From Porogramme epimiltina (lineage: Eukaryota > Basidiomycota > Agaricomycetes > Polyporales > Polyporaceae), in the NCBI GenBank assembly GCA_900155495.1, contig FTLJ01000607.1, forward strand, positions 1 through 64,000: DNA of 64,000 nt, written 5' to 3'. Both the position numbers and the translations under genes were made by a program. The notes beneath the pieces were generated by a model. It saw nothing but the letters and a program-made list of their open reading frames with translations. It had not been told where the DNA came from and did not search any database. Numbering within the stretch: the stretch's first letter is position 1; each line of letters starts with the position of its first letter. Shown here piece by piece: positions 24,387 through 36,177 of the stretch.

Positions 24387-25010
24387 TTATGCTGTTGGGA
24401 TTCTTAAGCAAATTCGTGCTGTCTGCCATCTTACGTCCAGAGGTAAGAAAGAGCCTTGCAATCGTGGCACTTGACGCTGAGAGGAATGACTCGAATCCAG
24501 TGCTTCTGGCGGATTGCATAATGCTCGAAGGTATACCAAGCAAGCCCGGAGCCTATTCCGGTGGCCGTGCTTCATTCGAAGAAACTCTGGAATCCATTGA
24601 CAACGACGGGGTAATCATATCGTATTTTTCTGTTTGTTATCATTGTTTGACCATGTCTTGTAGCCGTACAAGCCGATCTCTGCACCGTACCCCCTCCCAA
24701 TGAACTTCGGGCTTGCTTCGAAGAGTGCTAGTCAACTAGACATCGTACGTGCTGCCTGCTATGCATTCAGCCATCTACGTGCTCTCACTGTTTTTGCGCA
24801 CCTCGTGAAGGTCATGATGGCTTTGTTGAATGCCCTAGAAAGGACACGCGCAGAGTTTGAGAGGATCATCGTGGCTGCAGGTTTCAGAGCGGAGAAGTTC
24901 ATATTCACTCGAGGCTCTACGGGTAGTAAGTGGAGCACTTTGTTGCGCAAATATGGACGTTTTTGAGACTAACCCGGTTCCTCCCAGTCATTGAGACTGT
25001 CCCTAACTAA
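24387..25010 (+). pseudogene. O-methyltransferase, C-terminal remnant
   Basis: Exons 24387-24442, 24501-24610, 24664-24744, 24811-24922 and 24988-25010 join in frame through GT...AG introns into about 127 residues. They match the end of fungal SAM-dependent O-methyltransferases (class I, COMT-like): YAVGILKQIRAV follows where the WxxHDW motif should be, VLLADCIMLEG is the beta strand before the insert, PLPMNFGLASKSASQLDIVM leads into MMALLNALERTRAEFERI, and the tail reads VIETVPN and stops at TAA. Just upstream, FIHDDLS (about 24,320-24,345) looks like a damaged HDW motif without a usable donor site. The SAM-binding GxGxG region and the N-terminal half are absent, and repeat copy C lies there. 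The remnant is probably not functional. Confidence 0.6.
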
Positions 25011-25514
25011 TGCCCACGAGAACCTCTCGAGGAGGAATGATCCAACAAACACGCTGTGTCAGACCCGTGCCACTAAGATGGAGTTGTTGTACGATAATAC
25101 GTCTTGGTACTTCGCCTCATGTTTTCGGGACTTCCTATACAGACCATATGGATTCATCATGCATCTCAACTCTAGAAAACTCTACCAACACCTTCGTACA
25201 CCGAATCTGTCGGATTTTCGGAATCAGGCTACAAGGTTGATGCGGGAAGGGCGGGTGCGGAGGGCGCGATACGGGTCGGTGGCGTCGGCGCGCGGCGATA
25301 TCCAAGCCGTCGTGCTCGCCGGCGCGATAACGGTCATGTATATAGTGGGTCGCGCGTGCTATCCAGTTCGCCGCGCGTTTGCGACGCGGGCTCCCTGCTA
25401 CCCCGGAACGACTACGATCGACGACTCGCCTGCTTGTTCCAACAGAATCATCTGTTACGCCTTTGTTTATGTACCATGATCCCAAGCTAAACTCGTGATC
25501 ACCCGTATAACCAA
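25011..25514. other. Intergenic, with a GC-rich patch
   Basis: No gene is seen. Bases 25,235-25,400 are markedly more GC-rich than their surroundings (gcgggaagggcgggtgcgg; ggcgtcggcgcgcggcgat), reminiscent of the first 9 kb, and may be a small inserted piece. The left part is the 3' flank of the O-methyltransferase remnant. The right part is the 3' flank of the minus-strand gene ending at 25,515. Confidence 0.4.
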
Positions 25515-25981
25515 TCACTGCGTCGGCTTCACCCCCGTCTGCCACCACCGCCAGATCGTGTCCGCAGAGAGGTTCTCCAACGCATGAAGGTACTGTTCAA
25601 AGAGTATCGCCCGGTCTACGGGCTTCATGCCCACCGTCGGCGTGATCACGGTCGCGACTTTGTCCGCCGTGTTCGACTCGTTCTTCGCGTTGAAGTGGAT
25701 GCCCTTGTCCCCGTCCTCGTTGTCGATGCGCACGATGTATTCGACGTTGCCGCTCTTGCGCTTGAGCCCTACTCCGACCACGCGGCCTTTGTAGGGACCG
25801 ACGGTGCTAGAGAGCAAAGGTAGCGGTGAGTGGGCTGTAAAGATGGAAAAGAGGCCGAGATATACCTAGGGTACAGTCGGAGATTCGCGTGGTCGACTTT
25901 GGTCTTTCCCTTCTCGACCCATTTACAGGCGGCAATGCCAGCATCCGTGTAAGAAGCACATTTTTGGACAGCTTCGGGCAT
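25515..25981 (-). CDS. Small protein of unknown function (135 residues)
   Basis: Two exons, 25866-25981 and 25515-25806, are joined by a 59-base intron (GTATAT...CTCTAG). The ATG at 25,981 opens MPEAVQKCASYTDAGIAACK and the frame closes with TGVKPTQ and TGA. The protein has no signal peptide or membrane segment. The middle (GPYKGRVVGVGLKRKSGNVE, then YIVRIDNEDGDKGIHFNAKN) is strongly beta-like and reads as a compact globular domain. The C-terminal part is helical, with ENLSADTIWRWWQ. I do not recognise the family. Clean splice sites, an intact frame and balanced amino-acid use make it a likely real gene. It lies tail-to-tail with the O-methyltransferase remnant and is followed upstream by the S9 peptidase on the same strand. 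Confidence 0.65.
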
Positions 25982-26417
25982 GGCAGCGGGGTGCGGGGTG
26001 TGTAGAGTTGGCCGGGTTGGCTAGTGATGAGTGCTGTTTGACTACAGAATGTGGCGAGATAAGGATACCGCACACCTCGTTGGGTTGTGGTCCTTATAAC
26101 GAGGGAAGAGCAAGCCCTACGTAGCCCACATGACCTCGCATGGGAGCGATACAACTTCCAAGCTCCCTGTACGCCGACGGCTTCTTTATCACTAATAAGT
26201 GATCGCAAAGGACAACGTGGTCATAGAAATATGGGCTTGTTTCATTCCAACGTCATCGTGGCATTGTTTAGTACGTACATCCCCCAGTCACAAGGCCATT
26301 GAATAGCTTCGGGGGTAGATATCTACGACATAACCGTCCGGAATAATGGTGTGCACACGTCATTAAGTAAGCATTCAAACCTGCATCGGGTACGAGCCAC
26401 GCACCTCAGGTCGCGCT

Positions 26418-29133
26418 CTAGATTGTGCCGTTCAACGCGGTCTGATACAACTCTAGTTCCAACTCCAGCGCCTTGGTAACCGACGTCGCTTGCCTCCATT
26501 CATGTCCTTCGCCCTCGAATATGTGAAGTTCCGCTCTTCCTCCGCTCTCCCGGACCGCCTCAAACATCTTTGTCGCCTGCTCAACTAGAACGACAGGGTC
26601 GTCTTCGCCATGCAGTATCTATAGAGATATATCAGATTCATGCCGCCGCCACCTCATATTATCATCCCGAGGACGTCATATGGACACTTACCAGGAGCGG
26701 TGCCTGAATCTTCCCAGCGCGAGAAATGGGGGACCGGTCCCACCACAGCTCCGGGTCCCCTCCGGGAGTCCCGCCGACGTACTTCAGGAGGTGTCGGCTC
26801 TCGATCTTGGGCAGCTTGGATTGAAGAGCAAGTAGGTCGGACACCCCAGCGATAGACGTTCCGGCCAAGAACGCGTCAGGCGCTGTCGCAAGCGCGGAGA
26901 GGACGGTGAGGCCGCCTCCGCGGATCATGGCTCGAGATGGGTCGAGCATTCCGAGAGCGCCGTACTCGCGCACAGCAGTGAGGGCGTCGCGGACGTCAAC
27001 GACACCCCATTGACCAAGGAGCCTCTCCCTGTGAGGAGGCGTTAGGGCGTTTGATACCATAGTTGGGTACATGTTTGTACTGACCTGTATGCACGTCCGT
27101 AGCGCGTCGATCCAGCACAGTTGACATCCACCCTGTTACGATGGCGTTAGACTTACTGATATACTGCATGAAAATACTACCCGACACCGAACGTACCATG
27201 CAAAGCCGCGGCTCGTGAAGTACTGCACCTCCCAGTTGAGACCATGATGGGAGAAGGCTGTTGGGCCACCGTGAACATTCACTATCACAGGCGGGAGTTC
27301 TTCCAGGAGGCCGCCTGCATAGTTGGGATTCGTCGGCGGATAGTATGTCGCCAAGACGGTATCTCCCGTGTCGGGATCGACGAAGGCGCGTTCGGCGTGT
27401 GGGGTATAGGTGCGTCTTATATCACCCTCGAGCGCCGGGCACGAGATGAAGGATGGCGGATCCGAGCGAGGTCGGAATGGGCCAGGACACATATTATGAT
27501 GTCTCAGTAGTGCGGCAAGGTGATCAGGCCCTTTTAACCTCCAACTGAGAAGTAACATCTCGGGATCATGAGGGAATGGGCTTTCCCAGTATAGGTTTAC
27601 GCTGATGGGTACGGCGAGCTCCGTGTCCCATGTAGCGACGAATGCGAAACTTCCTGGTGAAACGCTTCGGAGTCGAGTAGCATATGCAAGCCCCATCGTG
27701 AAGCCAACCTGCATTGCGCCCGTAGTCATGTTGAATAATGCGAAGTATGTCCGTCCGCGTCTGTAAGTGGTGTACACGACGGATTTTTCGTCCACCACGG
27801 CGACAGTGGATGTTCCGACTAGCCGAGAAATGGGTCAGTATGGCGTGCGGTCGTTTAAAATGACGCTTACGCCTAAATGAAGGCTCTGAGAAATCCTCCT
27901 CATGCGGGTACCAAATGGAGAGGGCCTTGGCTTTGTCCTCAGCTAAATCGTAGATCCACGGGGCGTTGTAACCGTCGACGTCACTTGTAAACACCAGAGT
28001 GGAAGAGTTGAACCAGACGGGCTCGCCGACAGAGTACTCGCTCCGGGATCCGGCGATGCGCTTCGGGTTTATAACCGTGATGTGAGGAGGCTCCAACGAT
28101 CCCTGATATTGGATCTTGACCTCTCCAACCCACAGTTCGCTGGCCTCCCATGACGTGTGTGGGTGAGACCTGGTGAGTTTGTGCGCATCAATATATGGCA
28201 CTGTGTCCCGGTAGAAGGAATACGTGCCATGTTCTGAAGACAAGATGCCTGCCGTCGGGGCTGAACCGAGGATTATCCACGAAGTCAGTTAGGAACTCGG
28301 GACATTGGAAGAGAGCCTGAGGATTTCTCTTGTCGCTTAACACGAAGCCAGTGCCTGATTCTTTCCCTGTTTCCATGTCTATGGTCGTGATAAAGTTCTT
28401 GACAGTCTCTCCGTGTACCTCCACGACGCCTACGACGATCCGGGGATGGACAGGGTGAACATCGAAATCGGCATACAGCCGTCTCGGAGAATCTGTGTTG
28501 AGGTGCATTTGGAGTTTGCTCACAGTCTACGATAACAAGGGGATAAACTTACTCCGTATGTTCTGCTCGCTTGTCAGGAGAACTGGTGTCTTCTCCCCGG
28601 GCTTCACCACATACAGCATGTCGTCCGGATAATTGGAGAAGTAGACGGAGCCATTGTACGCAAAACTTTGTCCACCGCCGTGCTCATGTACTCGGGTACG
28701 CGCATCATAGGGACCGTCGAAGACAGGCTCGTTTGTGATGTACTCTTTGATGATGTTCCTACCACCTGCACATCCGATTAGTATTACAAGGGAGTAATTG
28801 TATAAGTACTATTGGAGACGAACCTTCCCCCGCCTGTCTCTCAATATAGTAAATCCTCTTCGTGACTTTGTCGACGAACACATCCTCAACCGTGTTGCTC
28901 TACGGAAAAATCAGGTATGAGCATGCGAGCATCTGGATTCCACGAGCGAAATGTCGAACCCGATTCCCAATCCACTCCGAGGTTACGGGAGAATCCCAGA
29001 AACCATAGAGGTGCTGAGGTTTCTTTAAATTTTCCACTCCAGTGAAGGGTATTTGCTCATCAGCAGCCTTGACCACAGTGATTATGAGGGAGAAGGCTGA
29101 GAGACCTATAGCGAATGCGATAGGGTATCGCAT
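26418..29133 (-). CDS. Secreted S9-family (prolyl oligopeptidase-like) peptidase, nucleophile Ser missing
   Basis: Nine exons: 28960-29133, 28824-28899, 28553-28765, 28228-28492, 27871-28169, 27197-27818, 27085-27132, 26692-27028, 26418-26618, giving 744 residues. The ATG at 29,133 starts a signal peptide (MRYPIAFAIGLSAFSLIITV, then VKA). Residues 40-440 form the beta-propeller typical of S9 dipeptidyl/acyl-aminoacyl peptidases (VHEHGGGQSF; LYADFDVHPVHP; RFSPDGRHLVF; SHPHTSWEASELW). The alpha/beta-hydrolase domain follows (VIVNVHGGPT; VDVNCAGSTRYGR). The acid (LHGEDDPVV, D685) and histidine (EGEGHEWR, H717) are present, but the nucleophile elbow reads MIRGGGLTVL (600-609) instead of the family's IRGGSxGGxTVL. 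A 3-residue gap removes the serine, so the product is predicted inactive. The fourth intron uses a GC donor. Frame and splice sites are otherwise intact. Confidence 0.85.
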
Positions 29134-29219
29134 GGTACAGAACGAGAGTACAGGTGAGTGTGGGACATAAAATGCGCGTATATATGAAGCGGCGTTAAAG
29201 TGCTTCCTAGAAGGCCTCA

Positions 29220-29258
29220 CTAGACGCAGAGGTCCTAGGCTAGGACCTCTGCGTCTAG
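29220..29258. repeat. Perfect 39-base palindrome upstream of the S9 peptidase
   Basis: Arms of 19 bases (29,220-29,238 ctagacgcagaggtcctag and 29,240-29,258 its exact reverse complement) are separated by a single g. It lies 87-125 bases upstream of the peptidase ATG, so in the promoter or 5' untranslated region. Such a structure could form a hairpin in RNA or a cruciform in DNA, or be a binding site for a dimeric regulator. It could also be a fold-back mobile-element footprint. The sequence shows only the symmetry. Confidence 0.8.
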
Positions 29259-29669
29259 CAAACGCTTCTTTCGTCACAGCCGGTACCACGGTTGGCAGAT
29301 AGGCCCTGAACGAAAGACCGAGTGAGACCGGAGCAAACTTTCTCTTGGCGGCCATAGTCAAAGGGAGAAAGGGTAAGGGCGTAGCTCACCTTTCGTATTC
29401 GAACCAAGAACCTGGTGCTTTGCCGCGTCATCTCGTCTATTTTGAAGTCTAATAGGCCAGTATTAACGGGATAAGGTCAGCTAGAGTGTTGGATGGCTAA
29501 ATGTATGACTAGCAGCTCCTAATATGGATCCAGATCACAATCAGATTCCCGGCGTATTGATAATGACCTATCGCAACCAAACTCTACTGTTCTCGCAGAA
29601 CTCCCGGCCGCGCTCGACACGGCGGAGAATACGGTCGCGACACAAACCACGCTGTCGTGTCCTCGCCTT

Positions 29670-30110
29670 CCATTATTCATGTCATCATTACATATCATAT
29701 AGTCCGCAGGCTTCTGTCCCTGTTCGTCCCAAAACTGAGCCTAAAGTTCCAATCAGCGCTCTTCGACGAGGCTGGCCCTAATGAAGACAATGCTCTGCTC
29801 CTGGCGAGATCGCGAAAAGATGGTCTCACTTGAGAGAGCTGAGCAAGTAGGGGTCGAGAAGGCGCAGAGGGGATGAGTTGGTCAGACTCCAGGCGCATCC
29901 TCATGTAAATAAATCGCACCAGGAAAGCAGGCTTGATCGCACGAGTTTGCGTGATGGGCCTAGACCCGTCCCGGAGTTCTCCGGTGGCTGAAGAGCGCTA
30001 ATGTCAGCGGCCCGCGCTTGCACCATTCATCTGGGTCTGACCCACTTGGGCAGACTAAGCGAGGCCCTTCCATAGCGTCATACTATCTATGTAATATTCG
30101 AGGCGTCATG
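29670..30110 (+). repeat. Dispersed repeat, copy D (diverged fragment)
   Basis: The part from about 29,820 (gtaaataaatcgcaccaggaaagcag, gggcctagacccgtcccgg, gaagagcgct) parallels copy C at 24,069-24,155. The stretch cccttccatagcgtcatactatctatgt (30,055-30,090) parallels 24,218-24,255. The start (ctgttcgtcccaaaactgagcc, about 29,720) also resembles 34,882-34,900. Boundaries are approximate. No coding capacity is seen. Confidence 0.45.
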
Positions 30111-30917
30111 GTGTCCAGAAGCTTGTACCACACTATAGCACCTCTCAACTTGCAGTATGTCGTCGTTTTATGAATTGAACCTCGTGATCCTTATCCCAGA
30201 CATTCGACTTCTTTGTAAGCTCTATCCCACTGGCACTGCTTGTGCTTCAGCTTGTGAGATGACATCACAGTTGAAGTAGGTGGCGAAACTGTTATTCCGT
30301 AACAACGGTTATAAGATGTGTTTTACCTCTATGGATACGTGTTCGCAAAACATGGGAAATATTGTAATATATATTGATGTGAATCACTTTACATGGACAA
30401 CTCAAAGACGCCACTACTTGCAACGAACGCATGGCAGAGAACTCGAGCAAACATGAACACACATAACAACGATCCCCTGAGCGAAGTATCTGTAGGCTAA
30501 GTAAAAGCATACGTGACAGCTATCCTGGGAGCGGCCAAGAAACGTATACACAAGACGATTCGCGAGAAAAGAGAACACTCCGGACCGGGTAACTTGAATA
30601 TACTATATGCAGAACAGGTCGAAGACACCGAGTACAGTGAACTTGGGAGGAAAAAGTGTACTGAAGTCGGAAGGAGAAGTATGAACTTGAAAGGAAGTGT
30701 GGCTGCCACAGTGTACAAGGAATGCCATGGGGAATGCCGTGTCCCACTGGACTGAGCAAAGGACCTTGCTAGAGAAGCTCCGAGCAGTCCATCCATAACA
30801 TAGTGAAAAGCCGAACGCTGAAAGGCATTTGTGGAGCCTATAGCGTACCGCACATACACGGTATGAGTATTGGGGGCAGAGGTACTATAGTTAAGACGAC
30901 ACCTACTTCTTCGTCTT
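30111..30917. other. Intergenic, no gene seen
   Basis: Only short frames on both strands are present, with no splice-compatible chain and no recognisable product. The right end is the 3' flank of the DUF6535 gene, which stops at 30,918. Confidence 0.5.
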
Positions 30918-33374
30918 TCATAACCCTATGCGTTTGACATCGTCGTCTTCAAGTTCCAAGCGATTCTCGTCTTGCAGTTCTTCGTGGTCTATTTTGAGTA
31001 TATCGTGAAGCCTGATGAGATTATTGCTACATCTGATGATACCCTCATCTGTTGGCGTGGGGTTCTCCCACTGGAACTTTGTATTCTTTCCCCCAGGACG
31101 TTTGGCGAGTCGTTTGAACGCTTCGACCAAAGGCTCCACAACTTGTTCGCAGAGCTGCTTGCTTTGTTCATCTCCCTCTCTAGCAATTGCGACCATCAGC
31201 CCGAGAATTCGATTATAGAGGTCGCTCTCCAGGACGAGGCTGGGGGCTGCATTTTCTAAGTCTATGGCTTTCAAGATACCAGGGAGTTGAGTCATAGCAT
31301 AGTCGAAGTGTACAGAATCCGTGGCTTCTATCTCTCCGTTAATGCGAGGTGCATTTTCCGCGGGGAATCTTGTAAGTTGCCAAATAACGCGAAGGTGCTG
31401 GTATAGATAATGAAGCTTCCACTCCAGTGGAGAAAAGTCCGACAAGTAGAGCCACGGCTCCTCGAAGCTGTCGCGGCCCCGAGTTCTTGCCATTCTGTCT
31501 AGTCGATGCGAAGCAGAAATAAGCACTGGGAGGGAAACACCCGTTTAGCGTCAGCGCGCAAACTCACTGGGAAGTGTTTTACACTTGCCTCTGTAACGGA
31601 CGGCTGGTTCCCACACTACAAACTTGCGACGCTCTAATTGTTGAAAGAGATACTTCCATGCCATGTGGGCCGTATGTAGAGTGCCTTTCTCAGGAAGGTC
31701 CATCGAAACCGCAGCAAAGTGAACAAGTAGCCTCTCTGAAGCACCATAATTCATCTCGGATATTCTCTCCATGAAGGTACGCGAGGTAGAGCTTGTAATA
31801 TTGGTCAACGGTTCCGTGAGCGGAGCATGGGAGAATAGTGTGTGCCGGACTTGATATAGACCTCGAGCAAAGAGATTGCGAAGTGTATGTTCAAAGTCAT
31901 GTGGCTTTCGCTCCGGTTTGGGCTGCGATGCATAGGTGGGGGCATCGTGTTCGATCTGGGCAGCTTGCCTCACTGTGGAGAGGATGTCGTGGCTCCCCGA
32001 ATGTGACAACGAAATTTCCACTGCATTCAAGAAATTCACATCTAAGGATGCATTATATGCCATAATGGAGGTATCGGCGTCGAGTTCCATTCTGTTAGAG
32101 GTGTCCGTTGCTTGATAGTGCTCGTTCTCGTGCGGCGTCTTCTTTGGGGTAATGAGGGTCCTATATACCCAGGTGTTGAACTTGTCCATGAACTCCGCAA
32201 TTGCGAAAATGGATGGGGCCTTTGCGGCGCGGGCCGGGAGTTTGAGTAGAATGACTAAGATAACAACGAGAACTTCCACAAATGCTGATACGCCATATAA
32301 CGGGGTGGCGATGAACCAAAGTACGCCTCTAATGGTCCATGAAACCACATATGACTGAGGGCAATGATAGCAGCACGTCTTGAAGAACGTTGGAAGAACC
32401 GCAGTGAGCGTATGGAAGGATATGAGAGTTCCGACTAGGACCGCTATCACGTTTGCGACGATTGAGTTGATAGTGTATAGGAGAACAATCAACCCAGCCA
32501 GGAACAGCAATACTGAAATGATGAGCAGGAGCGGAAGGAGGCCGATGATGAACGGCACTTTCCACTTGATGAGATTGTTGAGACGGTACTGTCTTCGGCG
32601 AGCAACCTCTGGGGAATCTCCGTACAGCTCTGATCCGAACTCCTTTAACCACTGCTTGACAGCAATTCCGATGAGAGCTGAGGCCAGACTAAACACCAGG
32701 CTAGAGAACCACAGGATGTTGAGCGCGATTGCTGAGGGTGCCGGATGGAATGCGCTTGTGTAGGCCAATGGATCGAAGGCTGCACGGGTGGAGTTTAAGA
32801 AAGATGGGTTGACGGAGAAGCTCGAGAGCTGAAGGGATATTTGTGCCAATGCAGCGTTTGTCTGATCCATAGGAGACACCTGGAGGAGCTGGTACGACTG
32901 CACATTGAACGTAGTGAGGACAGCAGAAAACAGACCGTCCTATCCCAGGGGCTAGAATGAGCAGGCCAGTATATCGAATATCTTCCGAGGACTTACGAAA
33001 ATGAGGATCTCATCTATCTCCTGATTCCATCGCCTTACTGCTTCGTCGCTATAGCTCTTCACAATCTTGCGAGTACTCTCAATCGCTCCCTCCTCCTCTA
33101 TTGTGTATTCCCCTCTTCGATTGTCTTCTAGCACTGCTTTCAATTTCTGGAATACACGTCATCATCCCATATAATGGCAAGCAATTTACGCTGCTCTCCA
33201 ACCTTGAAATCCGGAAGATTCAATTCCGAGAAATTTTGAGGTAGAGATTTCTGCGGCTTCTTCTGGTTATAAGTATCTGTTCGTCGCTACACGATAGTGT
33301 CTCACCTGGTCGCCTGCGGCTCCAGCATCCCCTTGCCCCACGTTCAGTTCTTTGTTTCCCCCAGATATGTCCAT
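30918..33374 (-). CDS. DUF6535 multi-pass membrane protein
   Basis: Five exons, 33306-33374, 33203-33262, 32997-33146, 31568-32939 and 30918-31525, give 752 residues. The ATG at 33,374 opens MDISGGNKELNVGQ. It is the first good start, but more 5' exons cannot be excluded. The DUF6535 core starts at residue 94 (IFDGLFSAVLTTF, then QSYQLLQVSPMDQTNAALAQ, and the hallmark SALIGIAVKQWLKEFG with RRRQYRLNNLIKWKVPFIIG). Membrane segments are visible near 94-112, 163-187, 220-247, 252-278 and 298-325. The C-terminal 400 residues are soluble and largely helical, ending in an acidic stretch (ELEDDDVKRIGL). The family is widespread in Agaricomycetes and has no known function. Confidence 0.85.
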
Positions 33375-34879
33375 CTCTATGTTCAGGTGGTCGTTCGTGG
33401 AGCTAAGAATCTCGGGGTTGATGGTCTGGGGTGGTAAGGAGGTCTTATTACGATGTGAGGTGGTGAACGCTCTTTAACTAAGAAAAATGCTTACTACTGG
33501 ACCACCGTTTGAAGACGTTCCGGAGACCATTGGTGAGCTTTTGAACTTCCTACTGCTTACTCCGATTCCAGGTGCTCAACGTGGTAATGTTGGAGTGCAA
33601 GAGGTGGCGAGATCGCGATGGTATCAAGAACAAAAGTACGTGTACGTGTCTTCAAGGCGTGTAGAGACACAGGCAACCTGTGTGGCAGAATCGTGGCATA
33701 CCGGTGCTTACACGCGGGACAAGAACGGGACTCCGAAACGCTGTCAAATATGATTCGCCTCATAAACACCGTCGTTGAATGGAGCAGGTGGACATCACGT
33801 CGGGGGTACCGTAATGTGGTCTAGAATAATACGAGACATGTGGAGAACTTTTGAAATCTTACGACGACCAATTATGCCGTTATACAAAGCACAATGTGCA
33901 CATCAACATCTGTTCTAACAAGAGCGTTAGCATAAAATTTTCTTGATGACCACGAACGAATAGTCGTCACCTATGACGACATTTTCCTCTTTAGGTTCGA
34001 GGTTGCTTGCTCTTGCGTAGATGAAACACAATACAATAATGCAATGGCAATATCATAGGGTGGGCGACGGCTACTATCATCCTGAACGGTACAACTTTGT
34101 GGACACGGCACAAGTGGTGCGACTTAGTCAGTCTCCGAGGTCCCACTCTGCGCCTCTGCTGTTTCCGGTAGTCCAGGGACAGCTTCTAACATGGCTTCGG
34201 ACATATTTGAGTGTGTCACTTCTGAGCGGAAAAACATGCGCACTTACTAAGGTGACACTACATCGACAGCCATGTCGCTTGAAGCGCTATTTATCATGAT
34301 CACAGCCTTGGCATCTGCCGTGTGGGTCATCTCATCACCCTTCACGGCTTTCCGGTAGATACCTCGGCTCCAGTCTTCACGAATTAACAGCATTATTGTA
34401 TTGGTACCTCCGGCAGAAAACCCTGCTTCGCAATCCGGTAGCATATAATACGCAGTTGTGCGCCTCTAGTCTACAACCAATGATCAACGTTGAAGGGACC
34501 TTATGCAAGACGCGCACCCAGTGTTGGTGCTCCCCCACCTCTCTTTCTCAGCTGCATTTTCGCCAAAAAACATCATAGTCGTGTCCAAATCTAGTCAATC
34601 ACGCGTCTCAGGACTCCCGTCGTCTACGTTGACAAGGCTGTTGACGAGTAGGAGTCAACTGCAAACGTTGAAGGCATCGCATTCACCCTCTAAGGAATCA
34701 TCAACCAGTCACCCTATCTCACACTATAGAGGTCTTTGAGTATTTGCAACCACTAAGAGTGCACGTGAGTGTCGCGTACCTATATTATCACCATAAACCG
34801 CCCCGGTTTCATCTTGCCATCTTCTATCTTGCTATCTTCCATTCACTCATACCGTCTAGTCCAAACTACGAGGCCTCCG
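33375..34879. other. Intergenic, no gene seen
   Basis: The left part is the upstream region of the DUF6535 gene and may contain an extra 5' exon around 33,430-33,500. The remainder has short frames only. Near 34,882-34,900 the phrase cgtcccaaaaccttgcc resembles 29,726, suggesting a trace of the dispersed repeat next to the end of the pyridoxal kinase gene. Confidence 0.45.
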
Positions 34880-36177
34880 TCACTCTTCGTCCCAAAACCT
34901 TGCCCACAGCTCCAACTTCCGCCTTTCTACATCAGTGGCCGTGCCGCGGATAACGTCCTGCCCCTGCACGAGGCGCAACTCGCGGCCGCGCATACGCCGC
35001 ACCTTACGCATCGGCTCGCGTCTATCTAGCTCCTCGTCTGTCTCCGTGCGCTCCTCGGGCGGTAGCAACGCTGCAGCGGCATGCGTGAGGGCAAGGAGCG
35101 CGTGCGTCTTGGTGAGGGCAAGGGACGCCGCGCGCGAAAGAGGCGTTTCTGCCGGACCGAGGGGACAGCTGCCAGGGGCGTGCGCTCCCGAAGATGGGGG
35201 CGTGGTGGGGTGGAAGTGCGCGAGGACTAGCGCGGAGAAGAGGTCGCCGACGCCCGAGAAGTAGCCCGGGAGACAAGGGAAGCACTTTGCATGGATCGTC
35301 GACGGGCCACCTTGTGGTTTGGAGGACGCGATGCAAGCTAGGTACGGCGTGTCTCCGTCCGATGGGGGTCGGAGTTCGTCTGGGAAGAGCTCGCGCAGCC
35401 ATGGCGTGAGTGGGATGGAACTGATCACCACGTGTGGGACCCTGTATGTGTCGTGCAGCGTGCGGAGGGCCTGGCGGAGCGACGCAGCGTTCGTGATTGT
35501 CACGTCCGTGAGGACCCTGTTCTGTGGTCAGCGCGGGTTGTGACACAGAAAAATGGAGAGTACTGACTCGACTTCGAACCAGTTAGGTGTGATGATCGTC
35601 GCAAGGGGAAGGGCGGCACGGTATATGGGTATAACTTCTGGTGAGACGTACAGTCTTCCGGAATCCCCGAGGACGGCTGTCATGTGCCTCAGTTATACAT
35701 TCATGAATCTGGCCAACATACGCACGATCTAGAAGGTATATGAGGTTTGGATCGCGGTCTCGTAGTTTGGCTGCGAGAGCCGTGACTGCGGCAGTAGCCT
35801 CCGACCCAGGAATGTAGCCGGTGAGGACGCGCTCAGGGGAGAGCAGCTCGTTTTGCTCCATCATGCCGAATATCTGCGTCAACTCGGACGCAGAAGTCCT
35901 AGAGCCTCCAAAGCGAGCATATCCTATTATATCGTGAGCAACAAAGGCCGATCGATATACACGATAGAAGAAGAGCGACCCACCGGAATGGTTCGAGAAG
36001 TTGACGGTGTTGACCACCTGCAGGCAGTTTGGATCAAAACGATTGCGTCGAAACATAACGAGATGTGCTCACATCGACGTCATATCCGAGGCATTGAAGC
36101 GGAAAGACGGCAGCTTTGCCTCCAACGTACCCGTACGCGACGTGGGACTGGATACTGAGGATGCGACCACCACTCAT
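34880..36177 (-). CDS. BUD16: Pyridoxal kinase
   Basis: Phosphorylates pyridoxal, pyridoxine and pyridoxamine with ATP to give vitamin B6 coenzymes in the cytosol. Five exons (36073-36177, 35984-36017, 35726-35923, 35564-35676, 34880-35521) give 363 residues. The start ATG at 36,177 is followed by the family's N terminus, [20 protein letters not shown]. Then come [67 protein letters not shown] and the ATP/active-site [18 protein letters not shown] containing the catalytic Asp (GxGD). The length exceeds the usual 300-320 because of an Ala/Pro-rich insert near 270-300 and a charged tail. A tRNA gene lies upstream, also on the minus strand, and KRI1 diverges beyond it. Confidence 0.9.
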
